Shown here: positions 48,382-56,824 of the stretch, one piece after another | Position numbering within the stretch: the first letter of the stretch is position 1 | Layout: each line of letters opens with the position of its first letter | The notes under the pieces: model-generated | The model's database searches: none | What the model was told of the DNA's origin: nothing | The model's input: only the letters and a program-made list of their open reading frames with translations | Program-made: the position numbers and the translations under genes | Assembly: GCF_009765735.1 (NCBI RefSeq) | Contig: NZ_LMUW01000221.1 | Coordinates: 105,586 to 169,585, forward strand | DNA: 64,000 bases | Reading direction: 5' to 3' | DNA from: Xenophilus sp. L33 | Lineage (GTDB): Bacteria > Pseudomonadota > Gammaproteobacteria > Burkholderiales > Burkholderiaceae_C

Positions 48382-49077
48382 ATGTCTCGTCGTTCGTTTT
48401 TCGCCTGCATCGCTCCCGTTGTTTCTTCCTCCCGATTCCACCTTCATCAACGCGGCGCCGCCTTCGGCGCGCTGATCCTCCCGCTGGCGCTTTCGCTCGC
48501 CGTCGCCGGCTGCAGTTCGACACCGCCCGCCCCTCCCGCCAAGCCACCCGCACCGACCGCCTCGCGCAGCACCGCCAAGCCCGCACCTCGCACGAAGAGC
48601 GCGCAGGCGAAAAAGAGCCCGCCCGCCAACGCGGGAACGCCCGCGTCTCGCGACAGCGACACGGCGACGGTGGCCAAGGCCGAGCGCATCTTCCTGCGGC
48701 CGGCGCGCGGCGCCGTGATCCAGAACTTCGACGGCCGCAACAACAAGGGCGTCGACTTCGCCGGCGCGCTCGGCGACCCGGTGCGTGCGGCGCGCGACGG
48801 CCAGGTCGTCTACGCCGCGTCGACCCTGCGCGGCTACGGCCGGCTGGTCATGGTCAAGCACGACGGCAACTACCTCACGGCCTATGCACACAACAGCGAA
48901 CTGCTGGTGAAGAACGGCGACAAGGTCAAGCGCGGCCAGGTGATCGCGCGCATGGGAAGCAGCGAGTCGGACCGGGTCAAGCTGCACTTCGAATTGCGGC
49001 GCCGCGGCACCGCGGTCAACCCGGTGCCCTATTTCAGCGCGGAAGATGCCGGGCCTGCCGGCGCCGATCCGGGTTGA
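48382..49077 (+). CDS. M23-family peptidoglycan-binding lipoprotein, NlpD/EnvC-like
   Basis: A 231-aa lipoprotein. The lipobox is SLAVAGCSST after a hydrophobic stretch, followed by a Pro/Ala/Lys-rich linker (about 50-95) and a C-terminal M23 domain (GAVIQNFDGRNNKGVDFAG, AYAHNSELLV, KLHFELRRRG). The first zinc His of the HxxxD motif is missing (NKGVDFAG), as in degenerate M23 proteins that activate amidases. LysM is absent. It is unrelated to the catabolic genes around it. Confidence 0.88.
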   Translation: MSRRSFFACIAPVVSSSRFHLHQRGAAFGALILPLALSLAVAGCSSTPPAPPAKPPAPTASRSTAKPAPRTKSAQAKKSPPANAGTPASRDSDTATVAKAERIFLRPARGAVIQNFDGRNNKGVDFAGALGDPVRAARDGQVVYAASTLRGYGRLVMVKHDGNYLTAYAHNSELLVKNGDKVKRGQVIARMGSSESDRVKLHFELRRRGTAVNPVPYFSAEDAGPAGADPG

Positions 49078-49110
49078 AGGCGACTCCGATCTTCCCGAAC
49101 AGGGGCGGGT

Positions 49111-50037
49111 TCAGCCTGCCGCCGACTTGCGGCCCGGGCGCGCGCCGGCTGAAGCGGCAGCGGTCTTGTGCGGCGCCTTCGGCTTCACCGCCTTGACGGC
49201 GTCGACAGCGTTGGTGGCCTTGACGGTCTTCACGGGCTTCGTCGCCTTCAGCGGCTGGACGGGCGCGGCGGGCGCCGCATTGGCCGGCACGCCCGGCGGC
49301 AGTCCGCGCGCCTTGACCATGTAGCCCTGGTGCAGCTTGGTCAGCGCCGAGGCCATCTCCTTGACCGCGCGCTCGGCGTCGCGCTTGCGCAGCAGCGCCA
49401 GCAACCGGCGGCGCGAGGGCAGGGTGTAGGTCTGGTCGTCGGTCGGGCCGATGGCCTTCACGAACTGGCGGGTGATCTCCATGATGCCCTCGGAGGTGGC
49501 GATCAGGATCGGGTTGTGGGTCGCCTTGGCCAGCAGCACGTGGAAGGCCTGGTGATGGCGGGTGCGCTCGTCGAAGTCGCCGGCCTTGTCGGCCTTGGCC
49601 GCCTCGGCGACGTTCTGCTCCATCGCGACGAGGTCGTCCTCGGTCATGCGTTCGCAGGCCATGCGGATCACCGCGGCGCTGATCGACAGGCGCGCCTCGG
49701 TGAGGTGGTCGGGCGTGATCGCGCCGAGGAAGTAGAGGTCGCGCATGCCGTTGACCACCGCGTTCGAGCTTCCAGGCAGCACGAAGGCGCCGCCGGCCGA
49801 GCCGAGCTTGAGCTCGAGCAGGCCGCTCAGTTCCAGCGCCCGCAAGGCCTCGCGCATGGTGTTGCGGCTGACGCCGAACATCTGCGCCAGGTTGCGCTCG
49901 GGCGGCAGCTTGTCGCCCGGGCGCAGCTTGCCTTCGGAGATGTTGCGGCGCAATTGGTTGGCCACCTCCTGGTAGATCCGTTGCGGATTGATCGGCTCGA
50001 TGCCGAAGCTGGAGAGTGACGGGCTGGATGCTTTCAT
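49111..50037 (-). CDS. FadR/PdhR-type GntR regulator with a basic histone-H1-like tail
   Basis: A 308-aa regulator. Residues 1-75 carry the winged helix-turn-helix (GDKLPPERNLAQMFGVSRNT, LELSGLLELKLGSAGGAF). An FCD domain follows (about 85-245) with candidate metal ligands in RHHQAFHVLLAKATHN. The last 60 or so residues are Lys/Ala/Val/Pro repeats (KPVKTVKATNAVDAVKAVKP) like the tail of bacterial histone-H1-like proteins. It is divergent from the SDR at 50112, over operator site C. The PdhR/LldR class binds TTGGT-type palindromes, so it is the best candidate for the island-wide regulator. Confidence 0.91.
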   Translation of the reverse strand: MKASSPSLSSFGIEPINPQRIYQEVANQLRRNISEGKLRPGDKLPPERNLAQMFGVSRNTMREALRALELSGLLELKLGSAGGAFVLPGSSNAVVNGMRDLYFLGAITPDHLTEARLSISAAVIRMACERMTEDDLVAMEQNVAEAAKADKAGDFDERTRHHQAFHVLLAKATHNPILIATSEGIMEITRQFVKAIGPTDDQTYTLPSRRRLLALLRKRDAERAVKEMASALTKLHQGYMVKARGLPPGVPANAAPAAPVQPLKATKPVKTVKATNAVDAVKAVKPKAPHKTAAASAGARPGRKSAAG

Positions 50038-50074
50038 GGCGCCGATCTTAGTGGGGGCGCCGGGGCCGACCCGA

Positions 50075-50104
50075 TTGCAACAATGGTTGGGCCAATGATA
50101 TATT
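50075..50104 (+). promoter_or_regulatory. promoter predicted to give a leaderless mRNA
   Basis: TTGCAA (50075-50080) and TATATT (50099-50104) with an 18-bp spacer. The expected start point is at 50111-50112, the ATG of the SDR gene itself, and no ribosome-binding site precedes it. Confidence 0.6.
50083..50096. promoter_or_regulatory. regulon operator site C
   Basis: On the minus strand it reads ATTGGCCCAACCAT. It lies within the spacer of the SDR promoter, between the GntR gene and the SDR gene, so it could control both. Confidence 0.78.
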
Positions 50105-50111
50105 TCCGGCC

Positions 50112-50927
50112 ATGACCGAACAGAAGCTGGCCGGGCAGGTGGCCATCGTGACCGGCGCGGCACGCGGCCTCGGCCGCGCCTACGCGCTGCGCCTGGCGGC
50201 GCTGGGCGCCGACGTGGTGATCGCCGACATCGACCTCGACTCGGCAAAGCAGTACGATGAGCCGCTCTCGGCTGCCAGCGTGCCGGACGAGATCCGCGCC
50301 TTCGGCCGGCGCAGCCTCGGCGTGCAGGGCGACCTGACGAAACGCAGCGGCGCGCGCGAATTGGTGGAGCGCACATTGGCCGAATTCGGCCGCATCGACA
50401 TCCTGGTCAACAACGCAGGCGGGGCTTTCACGCCGGTGGACCGCAGCAAGGCCTCGCAGGTGCCTGACGAGGACACCGCGGCGATGTTCGACATCAACTA
50501 CATGAGCGCCCTCTATTGCTGCCAGGAGGCGGTGCCGTCGATGCGCGAGCGGCGCTCGGGCGTCATCGTCAACGTCGCGACCATGGCCGCGCTCGACGCC
50601 TCGCGCACCGCGGCCCGGCTGGTGCCGTACGCGGTGGCCAAGGGCGCGGTCATCCAGTACACCCGCTACCTCGCGGCCGAACTCGGGCCCGAGGGCATCC
50701 GGGTGAATTGCATCTCGCCCGGCGCGATGCTGACCGCGCGCATGAAGAAGCAGGCCGCCGAACGCGGCATGCACAGCGACAAGGAAGTCCGGCGCATCCC
50801 GCTGCAGCGCTTCGGCGAGGTCGAGGACTGCGCCAACGTGCTCGAGTTCCTGGTCACGCCGCTGTCGGGCTATGTCACCGGGCAATGCATCTCGGTCTGC
50901 GGCGGCGCAGTGCTGACGCCGTCCTGA
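50112..50927 (+). CDS. short-chain dehydrogenase/reductase
   Basis: A 271-aa NAD(P)-dependent oxidoreductase. Cofactor motif GAARGLGRAYA, acidic IADIDLD (suggesting NAD), LVNNAGG and catalytic YAVAK. The Ser usually about 13 residues before the Tyr seems to lie in LDASRTAARLVPY. An insert around AAMFDINYM-SALYCCQ is normal. It would oxidise a hydroxyl on a CoA-ester intermediate. The CoA-transferase gene follows by 28 bp. Confidence 0.9.
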   Translation: MTEQKLAGQVAIVTGAARGLGRAYALRLAALGADVVIADIDLDSAKQYDEPLSAASVPDEIRAFGRRSLGVQGDLTKRSGARELVERTLAEFGRIDILVNNAGGAFTPVDRSKASQVPDEDTAAMFDINYMSALYCCQEAVPSMRERRSGVIVNVATMAALDASRTAARLVPYAVAKGAVIQYTRYLAAELGPEGIRVNCISPGAMLTARMKKQAAERGMHSDKEVRRIPLQRFGEVEDCANVLEFLVTPLSGYVTGQCISVCGGAVLTPS

Positions 50928-50955
50928 ACCTTTCGAAGATCCAACCCCTGATCCC

Positions 50956-52200
50956 ATGACCGAGACAACGAACGAAGCTTCTTCCGAAGGCCCGCTGGCC
51001 GGCCTGCGGGTGATCGACTTCACCCACTTCCTCGCCGGGCCGGTGTCCACGATGATCCTGGCCGACGGCGGCGCCGAGGTGCTGAAGATCGAGGACGCCG
51101 CCCGCGGCGATGCCTTCCGCCATTTCCTGCCGCCGGACGAACGCCTGAACGGCGAAGGCGTGCCCTTCCTCTGGTGCAACCGCAACAAGAAGAGCCTGGC
51201 GCTCGACCTGAAGAGCGACGCCGGCCGCGAGATCGCGCTGGCGCTGGTGAAGGACGCCGACGTGGTGGTCGAGAACTTCTCCGGCAAGGTGATGGATCGA
51301 CTCGGGCTGGGCTGGGAGCGGTTGCGGGCGATCAATCCGCGGCTCATCTACTGCGCTATTTCCGCCTATGGCCGAGAAGGCGAATTCGCCGACCGGCTCG
51401 GCTTCGACCCGGTGACGCAGGCCGAGAGCGGCTTCATGTCCATGAACGGCTACCCGGACCGCGACGGCGTGCGCACCAGCGCCTCGGTGATGGACGTGTC
51501 GACCGGCATGATGGCCAGCAACGCGATCCTGTCGGCGGTCATCGCGCGCAGCCGCACCGGCCGCGGCCAGCGGGTCGAGGTGGCGCTCTACGACACCGCG
51601 ATCACCATGACCGGCTACGTGACGCTGCAGAACCTCTTCAACGACTGGCAGCCGAAGCGCGTGGGCAACGGCAGCGCCGACACGGTGCCGACCGGCGTCT
51701 TCCATGCCTCCGACGGGCCCTTCTTCATGGTCTGCGCCAGCACCGTGATCTTCCAGCGGGTGTTTCGCGACGTGGCCGGCCGGCCGGACATCGCCGACGA
51801 TCCGGAACTGGTCAAGCCGGCCGGGCGCATGGCGCAGCGCGAGCGCGTGGTCGGCCTGCTCGCCGAACTGTTCATCACGGACACGCGCGACCATTGGCTG
51901 GAGCGCCTGCGCCAGGCCGGCGTGCCCGCGGGTGCGGTCCGCACCGTGGCCGAAGCGCTTCGCTCGCGCGAGACCCAGGCCCGCGGCCTGGTCACGCAAC
52001 TGCCGCATCCGACCGCCGGCAGCGTGCCGAACGTGGCCTTCCCCATGCGCTTTTCCGACACGCCGGTGGTGCCCCCGGTCGCGGCGCCGACCCTGGGCCA
52101 GCACACGCGGCAGGTGCTGGCCGAGCGGCTCGGCATGGACGACGCGAAGTGGGCGGAGGCGGCGCGCGCCGGCGCCTTCGGTGCCAGGGCGAAGGGCTGA
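50956..52200 (+). CDS. CaiB/BaiF family III CoA-transferase
   Basis: A 414-aa CoA-transferase. The family start GLRVIDFTHFLAGPVSTMIL, LWCNRNKKSLALDLK and the catalytic Asp region GFDPVTQAESGFMSMNG are present. It is a close paralogue of the transferase at 39563 and, in its C-terminal half, of the one cut by the left edge. It forms an operon with the preceding SDR under operator site C. Confidence 0.92.
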   Translation: MTETTNEASSEGPLAGLRVIDFTHFLAGPVSTMILADGGAEVLKIEDAARGDAFRHFLPPDERLNGEGVPFLWCNRNKKSLALDLKSDAGREIALALVKDADVVVENFSGKVMDRLGLGWERLRAINPRLIYCAISAYGREGEFADRLGFDPVTQAESGFMSMNGYPDRDGVRTSASVMDVSTGMMASNAILSAVIARSRTGRGQRVEVALYDTAITMTGYVTLQNLFNDWQPKRVGNGSADTVPTGVFHASDGPFFMVCASTVIFQRVFRDVAGRPDIADDPELVKPAGRMAQRERVVGLLAELFITDTRDHWLERLRQAGVPAGAVRTVAEALRSRETQARGLVTQLPHPTAGSVPNVAFPMRFSDTPVVPPVAAPTLGQHTRQVLAERLGMDDAKWAEAARAGAFGARAKG

Positions 52201-52212
52201 GGCCTCAGCCCT

Positions 52213-53112
52213 TCACAGCTTCCAGATCGCCACCACCACCAGCACCATCAGCGCGTAGCGGGTGAACTTGTAGAGGCCCGGGTTCCAGGCCTTGAAGCGG
52301 CGGCGGTAGCGGCCGGTCACCAGCGAGACGTAGAACAGCTTGCTGATGAGCCCGGTGCGGTCGCCGGTGTCGTTGGGCGATGCGGCGGCGGTCATCACGT
52401 AGCGGGCGAACAGGTGGTTCAGCCAGGCGATCCAGCGATAGCGCAGGGGGCGCTCGACGTCGCACAGCAGGATGAGGCGCGTCTCGTCGGTGTCGTTGCG
52501 CACCCAGTGGATGAAGGTCTCGTCGAAGACCACGCCTTCGCCGTCGCGCCAGCTGTAGGGTTCGCCGTCGACCCAGATCTTGCAGGCGTCGTCGTTCGGC
52601 GTCGCCAGGCCCAGGTGGTAGCGCATCGAGCCGGCATAGGGGTCGCGGTGGCGGCTCAATTCGGAATGGGGCGGCAACTCGGCGAAGAGTGCCCCCTTGA
52701 TCGAGGGCACCTGCTGCAGCAGCTCGACCGTGCGCGGGCAGTAGAGGGCCGCCGACTTGGGCGACTCGTTGTACCACTTGAGGTAGAAGCGCTTCCAGCC
52801 GTGCTTGAAGAAGGAATTGAAGCCGGCGTCGTCGTTGTTCTCCGAGGCCTTGATGCGGCTGGCCAGCAACTGCGCCTCGTCGCGGATGGTTTCCCAGTGC
52901 TTTTCCAGGCCGCGCAGGCCTTCGAAGCTGTCGACGCTGACATAGGGCGTCTGCGGCACGCTCGACATGCCGTAGAGCATCACGTTCAACGGCGCCAGGA
53001 AGGCCGAATGGTCGAACAGCTGCTTGCGAAAGCGATGCCGCTCCTTGCCACGCACGTGGACGTAGACGATGCATGCCAGGAACAGGCACACGATGATCGC
53101 TTTGATCAGCAT
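52213..53112 (-). CDS. membrane-anchored aspartyl/asparaginyl beta-hydroxylase, LpxO-like
   Basis: A 299-aa Fe(II)/2-oxoglutarate dioxygenase. The iron ligands are HRDPYAGSMRYHLGL (HxD) and the His in ETFIHWVRNDT; an Arg in DETRLILL binds 2-oxoglutarate. Hydrophobic stretches at each end (IIVCLFLACIVYVHV; YALMVLVVVAIWKL) anchor it to the inner membrane. LpxO hydroxylates the acyl chain of lipid A, and this is the likely role. It is a lone gene: a terminator separates it from the ligase operon on its right, and its 3' end meets the CoA-transferase gene. Confidence 0.88.
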   Translation of the reverse strand: MLIKAIIVCLFLACIVYVHVRGKERHRFRKQLFDHSAFLAPLNVMLYGMSSVPQTPYVSVDSFEGLRGLEKHWETIRDEAQLLASRIKASENNDDAGFNSFFKHGWKRFYLKWYNESPKSAALYCPRTVELLQQVPSIKGALFAELPPHSELSRHRDPYAGSMRYHLGLATPNDDACKIWVDGEPYSWRDGEGVVFDETFIHWVRNDTDETRLILLCDVERPLRYRWIAWLNHLFARYVMTAAASPNDTGDRTGLISKLFYVSLVTGRYRRRFKAWNPGLYKFTRYALMVLVVVAIWKL

Positions 53113-53298
53113 CCTTCGAAGGATTCCGTGAAGCTCAGGCGTTCCGGTATGCGCGGGAGCGGAGGCGGCCGGCCTGGAGCTTGGGTTGATGGGGCGGGCG
53201 GCTCGGCATGGCTCGTCATCGCCAGCCATCGAGGGCCCGGGCTCCGGGACAGCGAGCGCCGTCCTGGAGCGGCCCCCATTCTACAGAGTCGTCCAAAG

Positions 53299-53317
53299 GC
53301 CCCGGCCGGGCCGGGGC
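53299..53317 (-). terminator. GC-rich terminator hairpin after the CoA-ligase operon
   Basis: GCCCCGG (53299-53305) and CCGGGGC (53311-53317) form a perfect stem with a 5-base loop. On the minus strand it is followed by CTTT. It lies 13 bp after the stop of the ligase gene. The rest of the 218-bp gap to 53112 shows nothing recognisable. Confidence 0.5.
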
Positions 53318-53330
53318 GCTCCCCGGGCGC

Positions 53331-54959
53331 TCAGCGCGCCAGCACGATGCCGGCCTTCTCGCGGTCCCAGACGGCGGCCGGATCGGCCTCCATGCGCTGC
53401 TTGAGCCGGAACTTCTCGATCTTCTGGTTCACCGTGGCCGGCAGCTCGGGCAGCACCTCGACGAAGCGCGGCACCATGAAATAGGACATGTTGCGCGCGC
53501 AATGGGCGATCAGTTCCGGCTCGTCGAGCGCCATGCCGGGCCGGAGCACGATCGACGCGCCGACCTCCTCGTCGCCGTCGGCGGTCTTGACCGGGAACAC
53601 CGCGACGTTGGCGATCGCCGGGTGGTTCATGATCACCTGCTCGACCTCGAAGGCCGAGATGTTCTCGCCGCGGCGCCGGATGCAGTCCTTCTTGCGGTCG
53701 ACGAACCAGTAGTAGCCGTCGGCGTCGCAGCGGGCGCGGTCGCCGGTGTGGAACCACTGGTTGCGGTGCGCGGCCAGCGTGGCCTCCGGCATCTTGTAGT
53801 AGCCGCTGGCGGCGCGCCACGGCTCGTTGGCGCGGATGACCAGTTCGCCGACCACGTTCGGCGGGCATGCGAAGTCGTCGTCATCGACGATCCTGAACTC
53901 GAAGTTCCGCCGGGCCTTGCCGATCGAGCCCAGCTTGTCGGCCGGCGAGCCGGGGACGAAGGCGCTCACCGCGCCGAAGTCGGAAAGTCCGTAGTTGCTC
54001 ATCGCCTTGAGGCCGAAGCGCTCCTCGAAGGCCGCGGCGAAGACCGGCATCGGCGACATGCTGACCAGCCGCAGGTCGTTGTCGGCGTCGTCGGGACGCG
54101 GCGGCCGGGTCCAGAGGAAGGTCGACATCGCGCCGAGGAAGTTGGTGATGGTGGCCTTCGACTGGCGGATCTCGTCCATGAAGCGCGAGGCCGAGAAGCG
54201 CTCCGACAGCGCCATCGAGCCGCCGCAGACCAGCGCGGCGATGCTGCCCGCGAGCAGCGCGTTGTTGTGGAAGAGCGGCAGGCAGACGTAGAAGACGTCG
54301 CTCTCGACATAGCCCTGCGCCTCCATCGCGCCGGTGCCGTAGGTGAGCGCCGCGGCATGCGACAGCATGCTGGCCTTCGACGGGCCGGTGGTGCCCGAGG
54401 TGTAGGACAGCATCAGCAGGTCGGAGCATTTCGTCTCGACGCCCGGATCGGTGTCGGGCGCGTCGGCCATCAGCGTGAGCAGGTCGTCGGCCGGGCGCGC
54501 GAGGCCGGCGCCGGCCGCCTGCGACCGGCCGCCATTCTTGCCGAGCTGCACGACCCGCCGCACCTTCTCCAGGCTCGGCAGCACCTCGGCCAGCCGCTCG
54601 GCGAACTCGTCGTCGACGATCGCCAGTGCGGCGTCGCCGTGCTCGAAGTAGTAGCGCAGCAGGTCGCCGCGGGCGGCGGTGTTGATGGGCACCGACACCG
54701 CGCCCAGCTTGCCCAGCGCCAGGAACAGCGCCAGGTGCTCGGCGGAGTTGCCGAGCAGCAGGCCGACGTGCTGACCCTTCTCGACGCCGGCCCGGCGCAG
54801 CGCATGGGCGCAGCGGTTGACCATCGCGTCCCATTCGGCGTAGGTCCATCGGCGGCCGGTCCAGAGCTCGGTGAGGAACAGCTTGGCACCGTGCTGTCGG
54901 CACTGGCGTTCGAGCAGCTGCGACACCGTCAGTTCGCGCAGCGTGTAGGCGTAGGTCAT
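53331..54959 (-). CDS. acyl-CoA ligase, CaiC-like AMP-binding enzyme
   Basis: A 542-aa adenylate-forming ligase. P-loop LSYTSGTTGPSKASMLSH, then MSNYGLSDFGAVS, WFHTGDRARCDADGYYWFVD and KDCIRRRGENISAFEVE. The last motif (PATVNQKIEKFRLK) holds the catalytic Lys. It most resembles crotonobetaine/carnitine-CoA ligases. It is the last gene of the minus-strand operon that begins at 58625 and may activate the pathway's acid substrate, in parallel with the CoA-transferases. Confidence 0.92.
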   Translation of the reverse strand: MTYAYTLRELTVSQLLERQCRQHGAKLFLTELWTGRRWTYAEWDAMVNRCAHALRRAGVEKGQHVGLLLGNSAEHLALFLALGKLGAVSVPINTAARGDLLRYYFEHGDAALAIVDDEFAERLAEVLPSLEKVRRVVQLGKNGGRSQAAGAGLARPADDLLTLMADAPDTDPGVETKCSDLLMLSYTSGTTGPSKASMLSHAAALTYGTGAMEAQGYVESDVFYVCLPLFHNNALLAGSIAALVCGGSMALSERFSASRFMDEIRQSKATITNFLGAMSTFLWTRPPRPDDADNDLRLVSMSPMPVFAAAFEERFGLKAMSNYGLSDFGAVSAFVPGSPADKLGSIGKARRNFEFRIVDDDDFACPPNVVGELVIRANEPWRAASGYYKMPEATLAAHRNQWFHTGDRARCDADGYYWFVDRKKDCIRRRGENISAFEVEQVIMNHPAIANVAVFPVKTADGDEEVGASIVLRPGMALDEPELIAHCARNMSYFMVPRFVEVLPELPATVNQKIEKFRLKQRMEADPAAVWDREKAGIVLAR

Positions 54960-54967
54960 TCGATGGA

Positions 54968-55720
54968 TCAGGGCATGAAGGTGCCGCCGTTGACGTCGAA
55001 GACGGCACCGGTGACGAAGGACGAGGCGTCCGAGGCGAGGAAGGCCACCACCGAGGCCACCTCCTGCGGATCGCCGTAGCGGCCGAGCGGGATGTTGCGG
55101 GTGAAGGTGGCGCGCACCTCTTCGGAGGAACCCATCGTCATCGCGCTGAGGATCGGCCCCGGTGCCACGCAGTTAGCGGTGATGTGGTCGGGTGCGCCCT
55201 CGAGCGCCGCGATGCGGGTGAAGCCGATCAGGCCGGTCTTGGTGGCCGCGTAGTGCGCGCTGGCCACCGGCGACGCGGTGCGGCCGCCGCGCGACGAGAC
55301 GTTGATGATGCGGCCCCACTTCTGCCGCCGCATCATCGGCAGCGCCAGCTGGGTGAACAGGAAGGGCGCGGTGAGGTTGATCGCCAGCACGTCCTGCCAT
55401 TGCTGCGAGCTGATCTGCTCGATCGAGAACTTGCCGCCCTCGCGCTTCGGATGAATGCCGGCGTTGTTCACCAGGACGTCGAGCCGGCCGTGCCGGCCCT
55501 CGATCTCCTGCATGACGCGGCGGATCTGCGCCTCGTCCGACACGTCGGCGACCAGCGCCTCGGTGCGGCCTTCGAGCCCGGCGGCGATCGCCGTGACCTC
55601 GGGCGAGCGGTCGACCAGCACGACGAGGAGGCCGTCGCGCGCGAACTGGGTGGCGATCGACAGCCCGATGCCGCTGGCGGCGCCGGTGACCAGCGCGATG
55701 CGTTGCTGCTGCGTGCTCAT
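54968..55720 (-). CDS. short-chain dehydrogenase/reductase (paralogue of the one at 56825)
   Basis: A 250-aa enzyme. TGAASGIGLSIA binds the cofactor; the acidic VDRS favours NAD. LVNNAGIHPKREGG, the catalytic Ser in NVSSRGG and YAATK complete the site. It shares NNAGIHPK and MMRRQKWGRIINVSSRGGRT with the SDR at 56825, so the two arose by duplication. It lies 8 bp upstream of the ligase gene. Confidence 0.92.
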   Translation of the reverse strand: MSTQQQRIALVTGAASGIGLSIATQFARDGLLVVLVDRSPEVTAIAAGLEGRTEALVADVSDEAQIRRVMQEIEGRHGRLDVLVNNAGIHPKREGGKFSIEQISSQQWQDVLAINLTAPFLFTQLALPMMRRQKWGRIINVSSRGGRTASPVASAHYAATKTGLIGFTRIAALEGAPDHITANCVAPGPILSAMTMGSSEEVRATFTRNIPLGRYGDPQEVASVVAFLASDASSFVTGAVFDVNGGTFMP

Positions 55721-55731
55721 GGTCGCGAGGC

Positions 55732-56799
55732 TCAGGCGTGCTGGGCCAGCGCGGCCGGCAAGCGGTAGGCGCGCACCGCGCTGCCGGCGAAGAGGTCGGC
55801 CTTCTCGGTCTCGGAGAAGCCCTCGGCCATGCGCTTGAACGCGTTCCACAGCACGCGGTAGGTGCAGCAGGACTTGTCGACCGGGAAGTTGCTCTCGAAC
55901 ATCGCGCGCGAGCAGCCGAAGGCCTCGATGCAGGTCTGCACGTAAGGTCCCCAGGCCTTGGCCAGCTCTTCGGAGGTCGGCGGCAGCGGCCGCTCGTGGA
56001 AGTCGAAGCCGCCCAGGCGCATGCCGATGCCGCCGAGCTTGACCGTCACGTTCGGCCTTTGCGCCAGCGCCTCGATCGACGCCTTCCAGGTCTTGAAGAC
56101 CTCGTCCTGCTTCCCGGCATAGGGGCCCAGGCCGGCGCGGCCGCCGAGGTGGTTGAGCACCACGCGGGTGTCGGGCACCGCGTCGATCAGGTCGAGCAGC
56201 TGCGGCAACTGCGGGTGGTACATCCAGGCGTCGAAGCTCAGGTCGAGCTTGCCGAGGGCGGCATAGCCTTCGCGGAACTTCGCGCCCTGCAGCAGGTCGG
56301 GCGGCGGCGGCTTGAGCAGGCTGCTGACTTCGGGGCTGGCGTCCCAGGCGGCCATGTGGCGGATGCCGCGGAAGCGATCGGGCGCGCGTGCCACGCAGGC
56401 TTCGAGCACCTCCTCGGCGAAGCCGCCCATCGTCAGGTCGACCTTGCCGACGATGCCGGCGGCCACGCGCACCGGCCCGTAGACGCCGCTGGCGCTCATC
56501 GCGCCGATGCCGTTGACGAACTCGACCTCGCCGACCGAGGCGAAGCGCGGATCGCCGTCGACCCGGTACATCGAGCTGCATTCGGCGAACACGGTGCCGC
56601 GCACGTGATGGCCGGTGTTCAAGTCGGCCAGGATCTCGGGCAGCAGGTAGCGGTGGTGCGGCCGGTCCCACAGGTGGTGGTGCGGATCGACGATCGGGCG
56701 CTCGGGGTCGATCACCGGCTCGTCGCGCAGGGCCAGCCAGTCGTCGTCGATGAAATGGTGCGGCGGCGCGCCGCGCTTCTTCGCGTTGTCGTTGCTCAC
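55732..56799 (-). CDS. TIM-barrel amidohydrolase (amidohydrolase 2 family)
   Basis: A 355-aa metal-dependent hydrolase or decarboxylase. The N-terminal metal motif is IVDPHHHLWD, further His are in VVLNHLGG and an acidic end motif is FESNFPVDKS. Family members include lactonases and aromatic-acid decarboxylases, so a lactone or ring-cleavage step is likely. The start is a GTG at 56799, as no ATG fits. It lies between two paralogous SDR genes. Confidence 0.88.
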   Translation of the reverse strand: MSNDNAKKRGAPPHHFIDDDWLALRDEPVIDPERPIVDPHHHLWDRPHHRYLLPEILADLNTGHHVRGTVFAECSSMYRVDGDPRFASVGEVEFVNGIGAMSASGVYGPVRVAAGIVGKVDLTMGGFAEEVLEACVARAPDRFRGIRHMAAWDASPEVSSLLKPPPPDLLQGAKFREGYAALGKLDLSFDAWMYHPQLPQLLDLIDAVPDTRVVLNHLGGRAGLGPYAGKQDEVFKTWKASIEALAQRPNVTVKLGGIGMRLGGFDFHERPLPPTSEELAKAWGPYVQTCIEAFGCSRAMFESNFPVDKSCCTYRVLWNAFKRMAEGFSETEKADLFAGSAVRAYRLPAALAQHA

Positions 56800-56824
56800 G
56801 GTGTCTCTTTCTTCGGTGTGCGGC

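Noticed and set aside
48382..49077. An active M23 endopeptidase
   Set aside because: The first zinc-binding His of the HxxxD motif is not seen, so only a non-catalytic, amidase-activating role is suggested.
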